A stretch of DNA of 64,000 nt, taken from assembly GCF_001874645.1 (NCBI RefSeq), contig NZ_CP017886.1, positions 372,001 through 436,000 of the forward strand. Direction: 5' to 3'. This DNA is from Pseudomonas frederiksbergensis. Lineage in GTDB: Bacteria; Pseudomonadota; Gammaproteobacteria; Pseudomonadales; Pseudomonadaceae. Below, piece after piece: positions 54,018-62,456 of this stretch (positions are counted from its first letter, which is position 1; every line of letters starts with the position of its first letter). A model generated the notes under the pieces. That model saw only the letters and a list, made by a program, of their open reading frames with translations, did not search any database and was not told the origin of the DNA. Position numbers and translations under genes: made by a program.

Positions 54018-54707
54018 ATGGACAACAACCGCACGCTCGAAAAGATCAAAAAATGCCTGGAGATGGCCAAGTCCAAAACCAGCAATCCGCATGAAGCCGA
54101 AATCGCGCTACGCCAGGCGCATAAGCTCATGGAATTGTACAATCTGGAAGTCGGTGACGTGCTGGCCAGCATGGCGAGCGAGCATCCAATCCTTGCTGGT
54201 TCGGAAGGCATGCCCCCGGTTTGGCGTGTCCGCCTTGCGCAGGTATGTGCCGACGCGTTTGGCACGCGAATCATTATTTCCAATCGCCTATACAGTGCCG
54301 CACGTTTCATTTTTGTCGGTTGCTCAGCCGCTCCAGAGTTGGCTGGGTATGCCTACCAGGTGCTAGTGCGCCAGCTGCAGAAGGCTCGCCGCGAGTACCT
54401 GGACACGCAGAAGCGTTGCAAGCGCTCGACCAAGGTGGCCCGAGGTGACGCTTTCGCCAATGGCTGGCTTGATGCCGTAAGCCGCAAAGTCGAGTCCTTT
54501 GCTGGTGTTGAAGACAACATTGCCGAGGCCGTAGAGGCTTACATGCAAAAGCACTACCCCGACCTTGAGAGCGCGGACCTTAAACGCCGCAAGCTCAAAG
54601 TACGCGACGAACGTGCTGCCGATGCTGGCTATGAAGCGGGCAAGTCCGCTCAGTTGCACCAGGCGGTGAGTCATCAGCCGCGTGCGTTGCTGACAATGGG
54701 GGTTTGA
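54018..54707 (+). CDS. DUF2786-containing early protein
   Basis: 229 aa, starting 1 bp after the DUF3164 gene stop (MDNNRTLEKIKKCLEMAKSK). The N-terminal 40 residues form a DUF2786 domain (IKKCLEMAKSKTSNPHEAEIALRQAHKLM), followed by a domain with ICSNRLYSAARFIFVG-like sequence. Typical of transposable phage early operons; role unknown. Confidence 0.85.
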   Translation: MDNNRTLEKIKKCLEMAKSKTSNPHEAEIALRQAHKLMELYNLEVGDVLASMASEHPILAGSEGMPPVWRVRLAQVCADAFGTRIIISNRLYSAARFIFVGCSAAPELAGYAYQVLVRQLQKARREYLDTQKRCKRSTKVARGDAFANGWLDAVSRKVESFAGVEDNIAEAVEAYMQKHYPDLESADLKRRKLKVRDERAADAGYEAGKSAQLHQAVSHQPRALLTMGV

Positions 54708-54708
54708 T

Positions 54709-54927
54709 ATGAGCACCGAAAATCAATACGACACCCTGGTGGTGGAAGGCATGGGTGAAACCATTCCTCAGGCGGTTGGGGGGCTTCGTGTCGCGGCTTG
54801 GCATCGTGGTCATGCTTTGGATGCAAAATGTGAGTTGGAGGACTTCATTCGCAAGCTCTCCTACGGTGACTTTGAAGATCCTGAGCAGGCTGCAGTGGAC
54901 CTGATGGAGCGTATGAATTGGGCATGA
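54709..54927 (+). CDS. Hypothetical early phage protein, 72 aa
   Basis: Acidic small protein (NQYDTLVVEGMGETIPQAVG, then DAKCELEDFIRKLSYGDFED). Preceded by the DUF2786 gene with 1 bp between. Unknown function. Confidence 0.65.
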   Translation: MSTENQYDTLVVEGMGETIPQAVGGLRVAAWHRGHALDAKCELEDFIRKLSYGDFEDPEQAAVDLMERMNWA

Positions 54928-54961
54928 GTAGCTTTGACGTTACGCACACTGGAGGTGCTCA

Positions 54962-55402
54962 GTGACCAACGCGCCGTCCAACCCAAACCGGCTGCGCTAT
55001 ATCAAGCTGATCCATGTTGCTCGGCGTGAGCTGGGCATGGATGACGACACCTATCGCCTGATGCTGTCTGGCATGAAGGGTTTGGGCGGCGCAACCTCTA
55101 CCGCGGATTTGAGCCTTGCTAACCTGCTCAAGGTTTTGGAGCAGCTCAAACTGCTAGGCTTCAAAGTACGTCCAAACAATGCTCAAAAAAGACCGCTGGC
55201 TGATGACGTACAATCCAAAAAAATCCGGTCGCTGTGGCTGTCCTTGCATGACCTGGGCGCGGTACGTGATCCATCCGAGGAGGCCTTGGCCAAGTACGTA
55301 TTGAGCATGACCAAAGTCTCTGCGCTGCAGTGGCTCACTACCGCACAGGCCAGTCGAGTGATTGAAAACCTGAAACAGTGGATGGGGAGAATCCAATCAT
55401 GA
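54962..55402 (+). CDS. GemA-like regulatory protein (DUF1018)
   Basis: 146 aa with a GTG start after GGAGGTGCTCA. The GemA/DUF1018 pattern is clear: RYIKLIHVARRELGMDDDTYRLML, then LLGFKVRPNN, and SLWLSLHDLGAVRDPSEEALAKYV. In Mu, GemA modulates host gene expression and DNA topology. Overlaps the Mor-like gene by 4 bp. Confidence 0.9.
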   Translation: MTNAPSNPNRLRYIKLIHVARRELGMDDDTYRLMLSGMKGLGGATSTADLSLANLLKVLEQLKLLGFKVRPNNAQKRPLADDVQSKKIRSLWLSLHDLGAVRDPSEEALAKYVLSMTKVSALQWLTTAQASRVIENLKQWMGRIQS

Positions 55403-55752
55403 GCACCATTCGAGGCAGTGACCTCTTAAGCGAAACCATCGAACCTATGGCGAAGGTGATCCAGGAAAGCCTGGGGGTCAGCGCCGATCTGGCCGAAGCG
55501 ACCAGCGTGGAAATCACCACGCTGTTTGCGCATCTGTGGGGCGGTCAGGTGGTCTATGTTCCCAAAGGCGTTTGCATTCAAGCGTCCAGGCTGCACCAGA
55601 AAATCTACGATGACTTTACCGGTCGTAACCACCACGAGGTTGCGACCAAACATGGCGTTTCCGTTCAGCAGGTTTATCGAGTGGTCAAACGTATGCGCCT
55701 GGCAATCATCGCTCGTAATCAGCGCGACCTCTTTGTTCCAGATGAGGAGTAA
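55399..55752 (+). CDS. Mor/C-like activator of middle or late transcription
   Basis: 117 aa, starting at 55399 (MSTIRGSDLLSETIEPMAKV). N-terminal dimerisation region and C-terminal helix-turn-helix (RNHHEVATKHGVSVQQVYRVVKRM) place it in the Mor/C family, dimers that remodel promoter DNA and recruit RNA polymerase. As the only such activator in the prophage it is the likely reader of the four late-promoter dyads (inference). Followed by a terminator. Confidence 0.9.
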   Translation: MSTIRGSDLLSETIEPMAKVIQESLGVSADLAEATSVEITTLFAHLWGGQVVYVPKGVCIQASRLHQKIYDDFTGRNHHEVATKHGVSVQQVYRVVKRMRLAIIARNQRDLFVPDEE

Positions 55753-55788
55753 GGAGCAGGACAACGGCGCCTCGTCAGAGGTATGCTG

Positions 55789-55822
55789 AGCCCCGGTCAA
55801 GGACGATTGATCGGGGTCTTTT
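55789..55822 (+). terminator. Rho-independent terminator of the early operon
   Basis: CCCCGGTCA and TGATCGGGG arms (one G-T pair), 8-nt loop, followed by TCTTTT. Confidence 0.8.
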
Positions 55823-55916
55823 CAAATTGCACTGGTTGCAACTCTATTGCAGAACTCCGCTCACTATGGACCACCATGTCCCGGAGTATCTCGGGTTTAC
55901 CTCACACCCCCTCTGG

Positions 55917-55927
55917 TATTTATCTCA
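55917..55927 (-). repeat. Right terminal repeat of the Mu-like prophage
   Basis: TATTTATCTCA, the exact inverse of the left end. The adjoining outside bases (GTC, then the CTA stop codon of the scaffold gene read on the minus strand) belong to a second prophage. Confidence 0.75.
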
Positions 55928-55930
55928 GTC

Positions 55931-56596
55931 CTAAACAATTTCGGAGCGCTTGAATGCAGCCTGGCCGCCACCCCCGCCCGGGGCATTTGTTCCCTGAGCC
56001 CTTGGCCACAGGTGAGGCGCGCTTTCGCGCAGAGATTCCGCCCATTCGAGCGGGGTCAGAGGTGTTTTGCCGTCTTTGCCGAGGATGGCTTGGCCTTCCT
56101 TATCAACTGCGACAGCATCGCCCTCTTCGTTCAGCGTGAACTGCCCTCTGGCACGAAGGATCAGATCGTCCGTCGCTTCAGGCAGCGCACCCGCCTTGAT
56201 TGCAGCAGCGCGAATCGAGTCGCCGAGTACCTTGTCTCGGAACTTGTTGGCGAACGCTTCGGACTTTTCAGCTCGAGTTCTTTCGCCGGCCAGCTGCTTT
56301 TCGAACTCACCACGCAGACGCTCAGTACGCTTTCCAAAGACTTCGTCGATCTTTCCCTCGGTCAGCAGCTTGGTTTCTTCATCCTGACCCGCTTTGGCCA
56401 GCAGCCCTTTCACCGCATCAATGTCGATGCCTTCGAACTGGGTTTCGAACTGAGTCAGCTTGCCGCTTGTGTCCTTGAGCTTGCCGATCAGCTCGGAGTT
56501 CTTGGTTTTCAGCCCGGTAACGGAGGCTTCAACAGCAGTCGCGATAGCGGCCTTGATTGCCGGGTTTTCCAGGTCGATTTCGTTTTCTTCTGCCAC
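55931..56596 (-). CDS. Phage scaffolding protein
   Basis: 221 aa from the GTG at 56596 (VAEENEIDLENPAIKAAIAT) with AAGGGG upstream; earlier methionines lie in the terminator hairpin. Long coiled coil (LKTKNSELIGKLKDTSGKLTQFETQFEG) and acidic helices, with C-terminal GGGGGQAAFKRSEIV, the basic tail that binds coat protein in such scaffolds. The stop codon lies 3 bp from the Mu-like end. Confidence 0.82.
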   Translation of the reverse strand: MAEENEIDLENPAIKAAIATAVEASVTGLKTKNSELIGKLKDTSGKLTQFETQFEGIDIDAVKGLLAKAGQDEETKLLTEGKIDEVFGKRTERLRGEFEKQLAGERTRAEKSEAFANKFRDKVLGDSIRAAAIKAGALPEATDDLILRARGQFTLNEEGDAVAVDKEGQAILGKDGKTPLTPLEWAESLRESAPHLWPRAQGTNAPGGGGGQAAFKRSEIV

Positions 56597-56636
56597 TTGA
56601 TGCACCCCTTGGGTATGGTTTTCCCGCTTTGCAGGC

Positions 56637-56664
56637 ATAAAAAAACCCGGCACATGGCCGGGTT
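56637..56664 (-). terminator. Rho-independent terminator on the minus strand
   Basis: AACCCGGC and GCCGGGTT arms with a 5-nt loop, then a T run on the minus strand. It ends the transcript of the cargo gene at 56676-57140. Confidence 0.8.
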
Positions 56665-56675
56665 CGGTTTGAGTC

Positions 56676-57140
56676 TTAGCGTTTGGGTATTCGCTCAGAG
56701 TCTGGAACTTGCTGGTTGATGCGCTTCAGCATTGCCATCAATCCTCCATGCAAGCCTGTCTTTGTCGCCTTTCGCCCTGATAGCTGCGCCTGAATCAGGT
56801 GACCTGGTCCGTTGTAAATCTCCTCGAACGAACCGTCTCGATTCATACGAATGCCAAGGTAGTAATCGGGAACATGATGCACCGGGAATGTGAGACTGGT
56901 GCCAAAAGTGGTCTTAATCTGAACGTTACGGCCATCATCCGTCACCGCATCATGGTGCTTGGTTAGCCCTTCGTTCAGCGTCAATTCATAGGCCAAGCTG
57001 GCAACAACCTCACCAATATCACCAACTAGACGACCGTCTGGTGTAAATGGTTTGCCAGGATAAGCGTCCTGGAGCATAGAGACAGCCGTGAACAGCCCCT
57101 TCAATGCCTCTTCAATCTTTCCCTGGATTGCTTGATCCAT
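56676..57140 (-). CDS. Nuclease-fold-like cargo protein in the head operon
   Basis: 154 aa, not a structural phage protein. GRLVGDIGEVVASLAYEL followed by HDAVTDDGRNVQIKTTFG matches the E...D-x(n)-Q-x-K spacing of PD-(D/E)xK-fold proteins such as the DUF6998 family. It has its own terminator and about 30 bp of upstream gap. A moron-type cargo gene, possibly a restriction-like effector (inference). Confidence 0.65.
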   Translation of the reverse strand: MDQAIQGKIEEALKGLFTAVSMLQDAYPGKPFTPDGRLVGDIGEVVASLAYELTLNEGLTKHHDAVTDDGRNVQIKTTFGTSLTFPVHHVPDYYLGIRMNRDGSFEEIYNGPGHLIQAQLSGRKATKTGLHGGLMAMLKRINQQVPDSERIPKR

Positions 57141-57172
57141 GATGGCTCCTTAGTAATTTCCACCATCCTAGC

Positions 57173-58258
57173 TCAGATCCCTGCGAGTTCGAACGCCAGT
57201 GGCTCCAGCGCTTTCATCTGCACCAGGGTCAGCGGTGAGAAGTTTCGATCAAGCTGCAGTTCGGCGAACCGCTCCAGGCTCAAACCGCCCTCCCGAAACA
57301 GCTTCGCCCGCTTCGGGCCTATAGCTGCATCCTGAAAGGAGGCCGGCTGCTGCTGGAGCCAGTGGTAATAGTCGAGACTGGCACTGACCTGCTGCGGCCC
57401 ATCGTCGCCCACCGAAGCCCGTGTAGCGCCCTTCGCGAACATCTCGCTGAGCTTGGTCAGCAAAATGAACGTGGTGCGGCAGTTCGGGTGGAACGGTGGC
57501 CTGGGCCCGGAATCAACCGGGAACCGTCGCTTATCCATCGAGCGACATTGCTGGCTGGTCTTGCTATCCAGTGTGGCGACCATTTCAATTTCGACCACGA
57601 TGTCCGTGTTGGCCTTGGCCACTTCCATGCGCGCCTGTGACGACACATGCTGAATCGCGGTATGGACGACCGTGCTTGCATTGCGATTGGTCGTTGCCAG
57701 AACGCCGTCTTTGTACCCCGCCGCCTTGGTGCCGCGAATATTGCGGATGACCTGGAAGTTCGTCTGCCCTTCGAAGAACCCCTGCCGAATAGTGCTGGTG
57801 ACGCGTTCCCGTTCGGCAGTGGTCCAGCCCTTGATGAACGATTTCAGCAGCTTTCCGCCGCCAGTGCCGCGCACGCTGAGCGGGTTCGTCAGCACCGCCG
57901 CCCTGATGGCTGCCGCCGTCGGCGCCGCAACGTCCAGCGACACACCAACCGGCGCAGACCTGGCCAGGCTCGTCGCCTCGAACTCAGCTTCGTAGTTGGC
58001 AATGTCGATCAGATCGAGATTCAGTTGCACGCTGTAGCGATCAAAGATGCCCAGCAACAGGCTGTCGACCTCTTTCAGCAGCGCCTCCAGCCGCTTGACG
58101 TTGTACTCGGTCAGGTCCGACTGGGTAAGTCGATCTCGAATCGAGCGGTCAATCTCCTTGAGGAACGGAGCGAACTTACCGACCTCGCCCGCCTTCAGTT
58201 GCTCGAGAAAGACAGCATGCCGGATCGTGGCATCAAGGATTGCCTGGTTGACCGCCAC
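57173..58258 (-). CDS. Phage head morphogenesis protein (SPP1 gp7/Mu F-like)
   Basis: 361 aa. The C-terminal gp7/MuF domain is clear: VEIEMVATLDSKTSQQCRSM, DKRRFPVDSGPRPPFHPNCRTTF. Assists portal incorporation and is often packaged. It overlaps the portal gene by 26 bp. Confidence 0.9.
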   Translation of the reverse strand: MAVNQAILDATIRHAVFLEQLKAGEVGKFAPFLKEIDRSIRDRLTQSDLTEYNVKRLEALLKEVDSLLLGIFDRYSVQLNLDLIDIANYEAEFEATSLARSAPVGVSLDVAAPTAAAIRAAVLTNPLSVRGTGGGKLLKSFIKGWTTAERERVTSTIRQGFFEGQTNFQVIRNIRGTKAAGYKDGVLATTNRNASTVVHTAIQHVSSQARMEVAKANTDIVVEIEMVATLDSKTSQQCRSMDKRRFPVDSGPRPPFHPNCRTTFILLTKLSEMFAKGATRASVGDDGPQQVSASLDYYHWLQQQPASFQDAAIGPKRAKLFREGGLSLERFAELQLDRNFSPLTLVQMKALEPLAFELAGI

Positions 58259-59648
58259 TATTCACCCCCACGTCATCCAGGCCGAGGCCGTCAGTCTGCT
58301 CCGACAGCTCGCCGTCGATCTGCAGGTCTGTGCGTTCCGGAGCAATCAGCCCCAGTTTGCGCAGATACGCACGCAGGTCTGCTTTCGCGAAGCCGCCGTT
58401 CTGCCACAGGCCAACCAAGGCCGTGATCATCTGCGGATCAGCCGTCAGCTCAACGAACTCCTGATTGACCTGATAGGCGACCTTGTCAGTAACGCCCATG
58501 TATTGGCCGCACCACATGATTGCCCTGGTGTATGCCTCGCTGATGTTCGCTACACAGCCGGCCAGCACCGAAGTCGATGCCGATTGATCGCCGCGGGCCT
58601 CGGTCGCCGTCTTGGACGACAATGAAGCCACAACCATACGGGCGCCCAGCTCGATCATCATCTGGTTCTTGTCGGCCATCGCCTCTTTGACGAGCGTGTT
58701 CGGCAACGGCTGTGCGTAGCCGAAAGCCCCGTTGACCGGAAGCAGCATTGGCGCCCGGGAACCGACGTAAACACCCTTTTCCTCCAACAACTTCACCCAT
58801 GACTCAGTCAAGCCGGAAATCCAGGGCTGAGCCTGGCCACACCAGAACACGCTGTCTTCATAGTCCGCGCTGTTTCGGTAATGACCGAGGTTGATCATGG
58901 CGATATCGTAGAGCGGCGATTCATCGATGCTCGGGTCGTTGTTCTGCGCACCGACGAAGGTGAACGGGATTTCTTTCAAACGACCTTTCACGCCAGTCGG
59001 GAAATGCTCCTCCACAACGGCAAGCGGGCCGCCATTCTCCGGTCCGGATCGGCGCCAAACTCGGCAGACGAAACCTTCAGTTTCCAATGCCAGTTCGCGG
59101 TACTGCTCAATCGTCTTGAAACCGAATCCGTCTTCGACTTCTGGGGTCTCACGGAGCACGACCAGAGTCAGAACGTAGTGACCATTCACCATGCCGGTGC
59201 GCCAGTTGATGATGTCCTCGGCGCAGTAAGTCAGGATCACTGAGTGGCCACCGGCGCCGTCGTCCTGGTGATAATCGACGTACAAGCCGTGACGCCCTGC
59301 CTCAAGTACCTTTTCGAGCACGCCCTGCGACTGCTGATAGATACTCACGCCGGAGCCGTTGGCGTTGTCCTGCAAGTACTCCAGCTTCTTCGGCACAGTG
59401 AGTGTTGGGTCTTTGTGGAATGCCAGGCCGAGCAATCCATTGCGAGTGTGGCCGGTGGCGTTCTTGAACACCGCACGCTCGCGGTATGCCTTGTTGCGGT
59501 CGGCATTCTCTGGCGACTTGTCGTGTGAGTTGATGCAGGGAAGTCGCGACACAACTCGGTGCTGACCGGCGCAGACATCACGCACAGTCGCCCAGCGGTC
59601 CAGCACTTCCGTGTAGTCCGCCCTCTTGAAGGAGGCGTCGTTGCTCAT
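58233..59648 (-). CDS. DUF4055 phage portal protein
   Basis: 471 aa matching the DUF4055 portal family of podoviruses (CINSHDKSPENADRNKAYRERAVFKNATGHTRNGLLGLAF, then FTFVGAQNNDPSIDESPLYDIAMINLGHYRNSADYEDSVFWCGQ). Overlaps the terminase gene by 4 bp. Confidence 0.93.
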   Translation of the reverse strand: MSNDASFKRADYTEVLDRWATVRDVCAGQHRVVSRLPCINSHDKSPENADRNKAYRERAVFKNATGHTRNGLLGLAFHKDPTLTVPKKLEYLQDNANGSGVSIYQQSQGVLEKVLEAGRHGLYVDYHQDDGAGGHSVILTYCAEDIINWRTGMVNGHYVLTLVVLRETPEVEDGFGFKTIEQYRELALETEGFVCRVWRRSGPENGGPLAVVEEHFPTGVKGRLKEIPFTFVGAQNNDPSIDESPLYDIAMINLGHYRNSADYEDSVFWCGQAQPWISGLTESWVKLLEEKGVYVGSRAPMLLPVNGAFGYAQPLPNTLVKEAMADKNQMMIELGARMVVASLSSKTATEARGDQSASTSVLAGCVANISEAYTRAIMWCGQYMGVTDKVAYQVNQEFVELTADPQMITALVGLWQNGGFAKADLRAYLRKLGLIAPERTDLQIDGELSEQTDGLGLDDVGVNSGGQPGNP

Positions 59649-61132
59649 CGGGCGTATCCCATTTTGATAGAAGTGGCCGGCTTCCTGGCGCTCTTCGCTA
59701 CAGCGAAGTACCGGAAACCGTCGGAACCGTGAGAGGTCCAGTCATGCAGCGGCCGATCTTTCCAGCAGCCGCGCTTGTCGTCCCATTCCTTGCGGTAGTT
59801 CTCGATGCAGTTGATGCCCTCTTCGCACTTCGACTCATCGAATACGCAGAGTGGGAGGATTTCCCGGACCTGCTCGATGCCGTCGTTGATGCCGATCTTC
59901 GGGACCACCTGAAACGTCATTTGGTACTTCTGCCCGTCGATCTCGTAGCCCTCTTGGGCGAGCTCACGACGGGTCTTGGCATCGCTACCGAACTCGCGGT
60001 TGTCGATGTCGTGCGGCCCCCAGTGCTCGGAATAGGTGTAACCCTTGTCCTTGAGCACCTTCATGTAATGCCGCAGGCCTTCGCCCGAGTTCTCGTAGTA
60101 GTCGATGACGTGGTATTCGGTGCCGACCTGTCGCACGAACCAGATGGCCGTGGAGTCGCTTACGCCGATGTCCCAGAAGGTCATCACCGGCAGATGGCTG
60201 TTGTTCGGTATCGCGCCAATACGCTGTTGGGCGTAAAGCTTGGTTAGTTGCTGTGCGTAATAGGCACCCTCGACCGACTGCTGGAAGGCTTCGACAGGGA
60301 TCGACGGGTATTCCCGCTTCATGTCGTCGCCGAGTGTCTTCTCCTTGGCCGCGTACCAGGCGCGCTGACCGTCGTTCGTGACGATCCCGTGCTTGGCGTG
60401 CAGCTCGTTGAAGTAGTCGGTCAGGCGCTGCGGGATGACCACGTCTGTCGGGTCAAGCCAGTAGGCCTTGTTCTTCCACCAGCTGAAAAAGAAGAACTTC
60501 CAGTCCAGCAGGCCCAAGGGCACACCAGCCAGTTGCTGGCGTTCAGCACTCTGCGAGTAATCGAAAAAGTAGCCGGCCCGGCCTTCCGCCGTCGATTCAA
60601 TCGTGACGAAACAGTCAGTGGCCACAGCCTCAAAGGCACCGGTGACGATCTCTCGGGCCTTGTGCGGGAACTTGGCGCAGATCTTCCCGAACTCCGACAC
60701 ATGCAGGTAACGCAGCGTGCCGCCTCGGAAGGACGTGGACACGTAGACCGAGCCGCCCTTGCTGAATACCAGCTCGCCGGCTGAATCGTTGCTAGCGGGA
60801 TTGGCGGCGCGGATCTCGGCCGGCAGGTTGTCGTAGGCGTACTTCACCTTCTCGCGGAACAGGCGCTTGGCGTCGTTCAGGGTATGAGCGATCAGTGCGC
60901 ACTTGGCCGACTCGAACAGCGCCGCGTCGAGCTGAATGATGCAGCACTCAGTGGTGAAGCCAAGCTGCCGAGCCTTCAGGATGATGTTCCGGGTATGCAT
61001 CCCATCGAAGTATTCAATCTGCTCGTCCGTCATCCGGAAGCGGACTTTCTTGCCCTGCTTGTCGGTGATGAAGTAGAGATTGTTGATCCGCCAACGCTTA
61101 TCCCGGAGCAGCTTTAAGTGCTCGGGCTTCAT
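59645..61132 (-). CDS. Terminase large subunit (second prophage)
   Basis: 495 aa from 61132 (MKPEHLKLLRDKRWRINNLY), where AAGGA gives correct spacing; the ATG 9 nt earlier is too close. ATPase motifs ILKARQLGFTTECCI and the coupling FVTIESTAEGRAG, nuclease domain with MTFWDIGVSDSTAIWF and HDIDNREFGSDAKTR. It belongs to a headful-type podovirus packaging motor. Confidence 0.93.
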   Translation of the reverse strand: MKPEHLKLLRDKRWRINNLYFITDKQGKKVRFRMTDEQIEYFDGMHTRNIILKARQLGFTTECCIIQLDAALFESAKCALIAHTLNDAKRLFREKVKYAYDNLPAEIRAANPASNDSAGELVFSKGGSVYVSTSFRGGTLRYLHVSEFGKICAKFPHKAREIVTGAFEAVATDCFVTIESTAEGRAGYFFDYSQSAERQQLAGVPLGLLDWKFFFFSWWKNKAYWLDPTDVVIPQRLTDYFNELHAKHGIVTNDGQRAWYAAKEKTLGDDMKREYPSIPVEAFQQSVEGAYYAQQLTKLYAQQRIGAIPNNSHLPVMTFWDIGVSDSTAIWFVRQVGTEYHVIDYYENSGEGLRHYMKVLKDKGYTYSEHWGPHDIDNREFGSDAKTRRELAQEGYEIDGQKYQMTFQVVPKIGINDGIEQVREILPLCVFDESKCEEGINCIENYRKEWDDKRGCWKDRPLHDWTSHGSDGFRYFAVAKSARKPATSIKMGYAR

Positions 61133-61133
61133 G

Positions 61134-61658
61134 TCAGGCATCCTTCGATAGTTCGTCCATCATTGCGGCCAGGTCGCTGACTGTCTTGTCACCTGTCTCC
61201 GTGTCGAGGTTGTAAGCCTGGCGCTCCCCCTTGATGACCTTGAGCTGTGCGTCAACACCAGCGTTCAGGGATCGGGCGAAGTCGCCGATGTTGTCCTTAT
61301 CCACGTCCATACCGGAGAACGCATCGCAAAGCTTGTTCGCAATGCCACGCCACTGAGCAAGATCGGCCCGGTGAGCCAGCACTACTGAAGCAGCTTCGTC
61401 GGATGCCTCATCAATAATTTGCTCATCTTCACGCACTGCGCGCTGCGTGACGTCAGTGCGTGAAGCTGTGCGTGAAAGCTTGCCGTTGGTGGCTGCTCGC
61501 ACCTGATCAGTCAAGTCTCGCAACCAACCATGCTTCTTGGCTCTGCTGCGTATCGTGCCTTCGTTTGTATCGTACTTATCAGCGATTGCGCGCAGGGACA
61601 GCAATCCAGCCCGGTAGGCCCGTTCGATCGCCTCCCAGTCGGGCTGCTTGGTTGTCAT
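61134..61658 (-). CDS. Terminase small subunit (second prophage)
   Basis: 174 aa. N-terminal helix-turn-helix (DWEAIERAYRAGLLSLRAIADKYDTNEGTIRSRAKKHGW) recognises the packaging site; C-terminal helices (LNAGVDAQLKVIKGERQAYNL) assemble the ring. Precedes the large subunit directly. Confidence 0.9.
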   Translation of the reverse strand: MTTKQPDWEAIERAYRAGLLSLRAIADKYDTNEGTIRSRAKKHGWLRDLTDQVRAATNGKLSRTASRTDVTQRAVREDEQIIDEASDEAASVVLAHRADLAQWRGIANKLCDAFSGMDVDKDNIGDFARSLNAGVDAQLKVIKGERQAYNLDTETGDKTVSDLAAMMDELSKDA

Positions 61659-61744
61659 ATTTTGTCCCAGGTAAGCCTAAAGGCGGGATTGAAATAGTGG
61701 CTCGGTGCCGGTATTGGTATGGATCCAATCCAGAGATTCACATA

Positions 61745-62185
61745 ATGAAAAAAGTACTAGACCACGCTTTAGAACTGCTCAAAGACGATCAACTTCTTCG
61801 GTTTTACAACCTTCAATCAGGGAGCCAAGCTGACATTGCGAAAATGCTTGGTGTGGTTCGATCCGTTGCCCAGACCCGCTATCGCGCTACGTTACCGGCG
61901 ATTGAGCAGCTAACTTTGACGGATGATGATGGATTCAGCCACGAAAACCCTGGAGACCTAATTGCCCTTCTATTTGAAACAGTGGTGCGAATTAATGGCA
62001 ACGTCGATCTTTGGTACACCCCCGGTGCCGGCGGAGCGGAGGGAGAAATTAACACTACGCTAAACAACTTCACTCATGGACCGAGCTCAATGGGCGGTTC
62101 ACCTACCGAAGGAGTCAAGGCAACAAAGTACTCGGAGGCCCTACAGCAGTTGATTCATATCGTGAAGAACCGGCGGCCATTCTGA
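61745..62185 (+). CDS. Plus-strand hypothetical cargo protein, 146 aa
   Basis: MKKVLDHALELLKDDQLLRF then GSQADIAKMLGVVRSVAQTRYRATL, a possible helix-turn-helix, and a C-terminal part rich in Gly/Thr/Asn (YTPGAGGAEGEINTTLNNFT). Opposite to every neighbouring phage gene and AT-richer, so a separately acquired unit expressed from its own promoter. Not recognised. Confidence 0.55.
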   Translation: MKKVLDHALELLKDDQLLRFYNLQSGSQADIAKMLGVVRSVAQTRYRATLPAIEQLTLTDDDGFSHENPGDLIALLFETVVRINGNVDLWYTPGAGGAEGEINTTLNNFTHGPSSMGGSPTEGVKATKYSEALQQLIHIVKNRRPF

Positions 62186-62456
62186 GATCTCGATACCGCC
62201 TCAGCCGCAATAGCGCTTAAATCTCAATCAACTACGGCAAGGCTGTATTGAGGCCTCATAAGCCTTGTCATCTGCCTGATTAGCACTGCCAGCCCAACTA
62301 TGTGTCAGCCCTGGCAGCGTCGATGGCGCTATCCAGATCGATCAGCGCCTTGTTGATGTTCTTGCTAATGGCAACGCGTGGTGCAGGCGGGTTACGTTGG
62401 TCATGCTGACTCCAGTGTCGCGACACAATTTGCTGATTCGCGAAACGTGTCGCGAC

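Larger units (their letters stand above)
21080..55927. mobile_element. Mu/B3-like transposable prophage, about 34.8 kb
   Basis: Bounded by the inverted repeat TGAGATAAATA / TATTTATCTCA, which like Mu ends starts with TG and ends with CA. It contains a full set of functions: immunity and early transposition genes (47-55.8 kb) and leftward lysis, packaging, head and contractile-tail genes (21-46 kb). Early and late blocks diverge around the repressor region, unlike the co-directional order in Mu itself. No broken essential gene was seen, so it may be inducible. The flanking 5-mers (TAACG left, GTCCT right) are not a target duplication. Confidence 0.9.

Noticed and set aside
21047..55904. Alternative prophage ends TGACGCCG... 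(21047) and ...CTCA (55904)
   Set aside because: The left position would place the junction exactly at the SDR break, but the two ends match at only about half of 28 positions. The 11-bp perfect repeat at 21080 and 55927 is far stronger.
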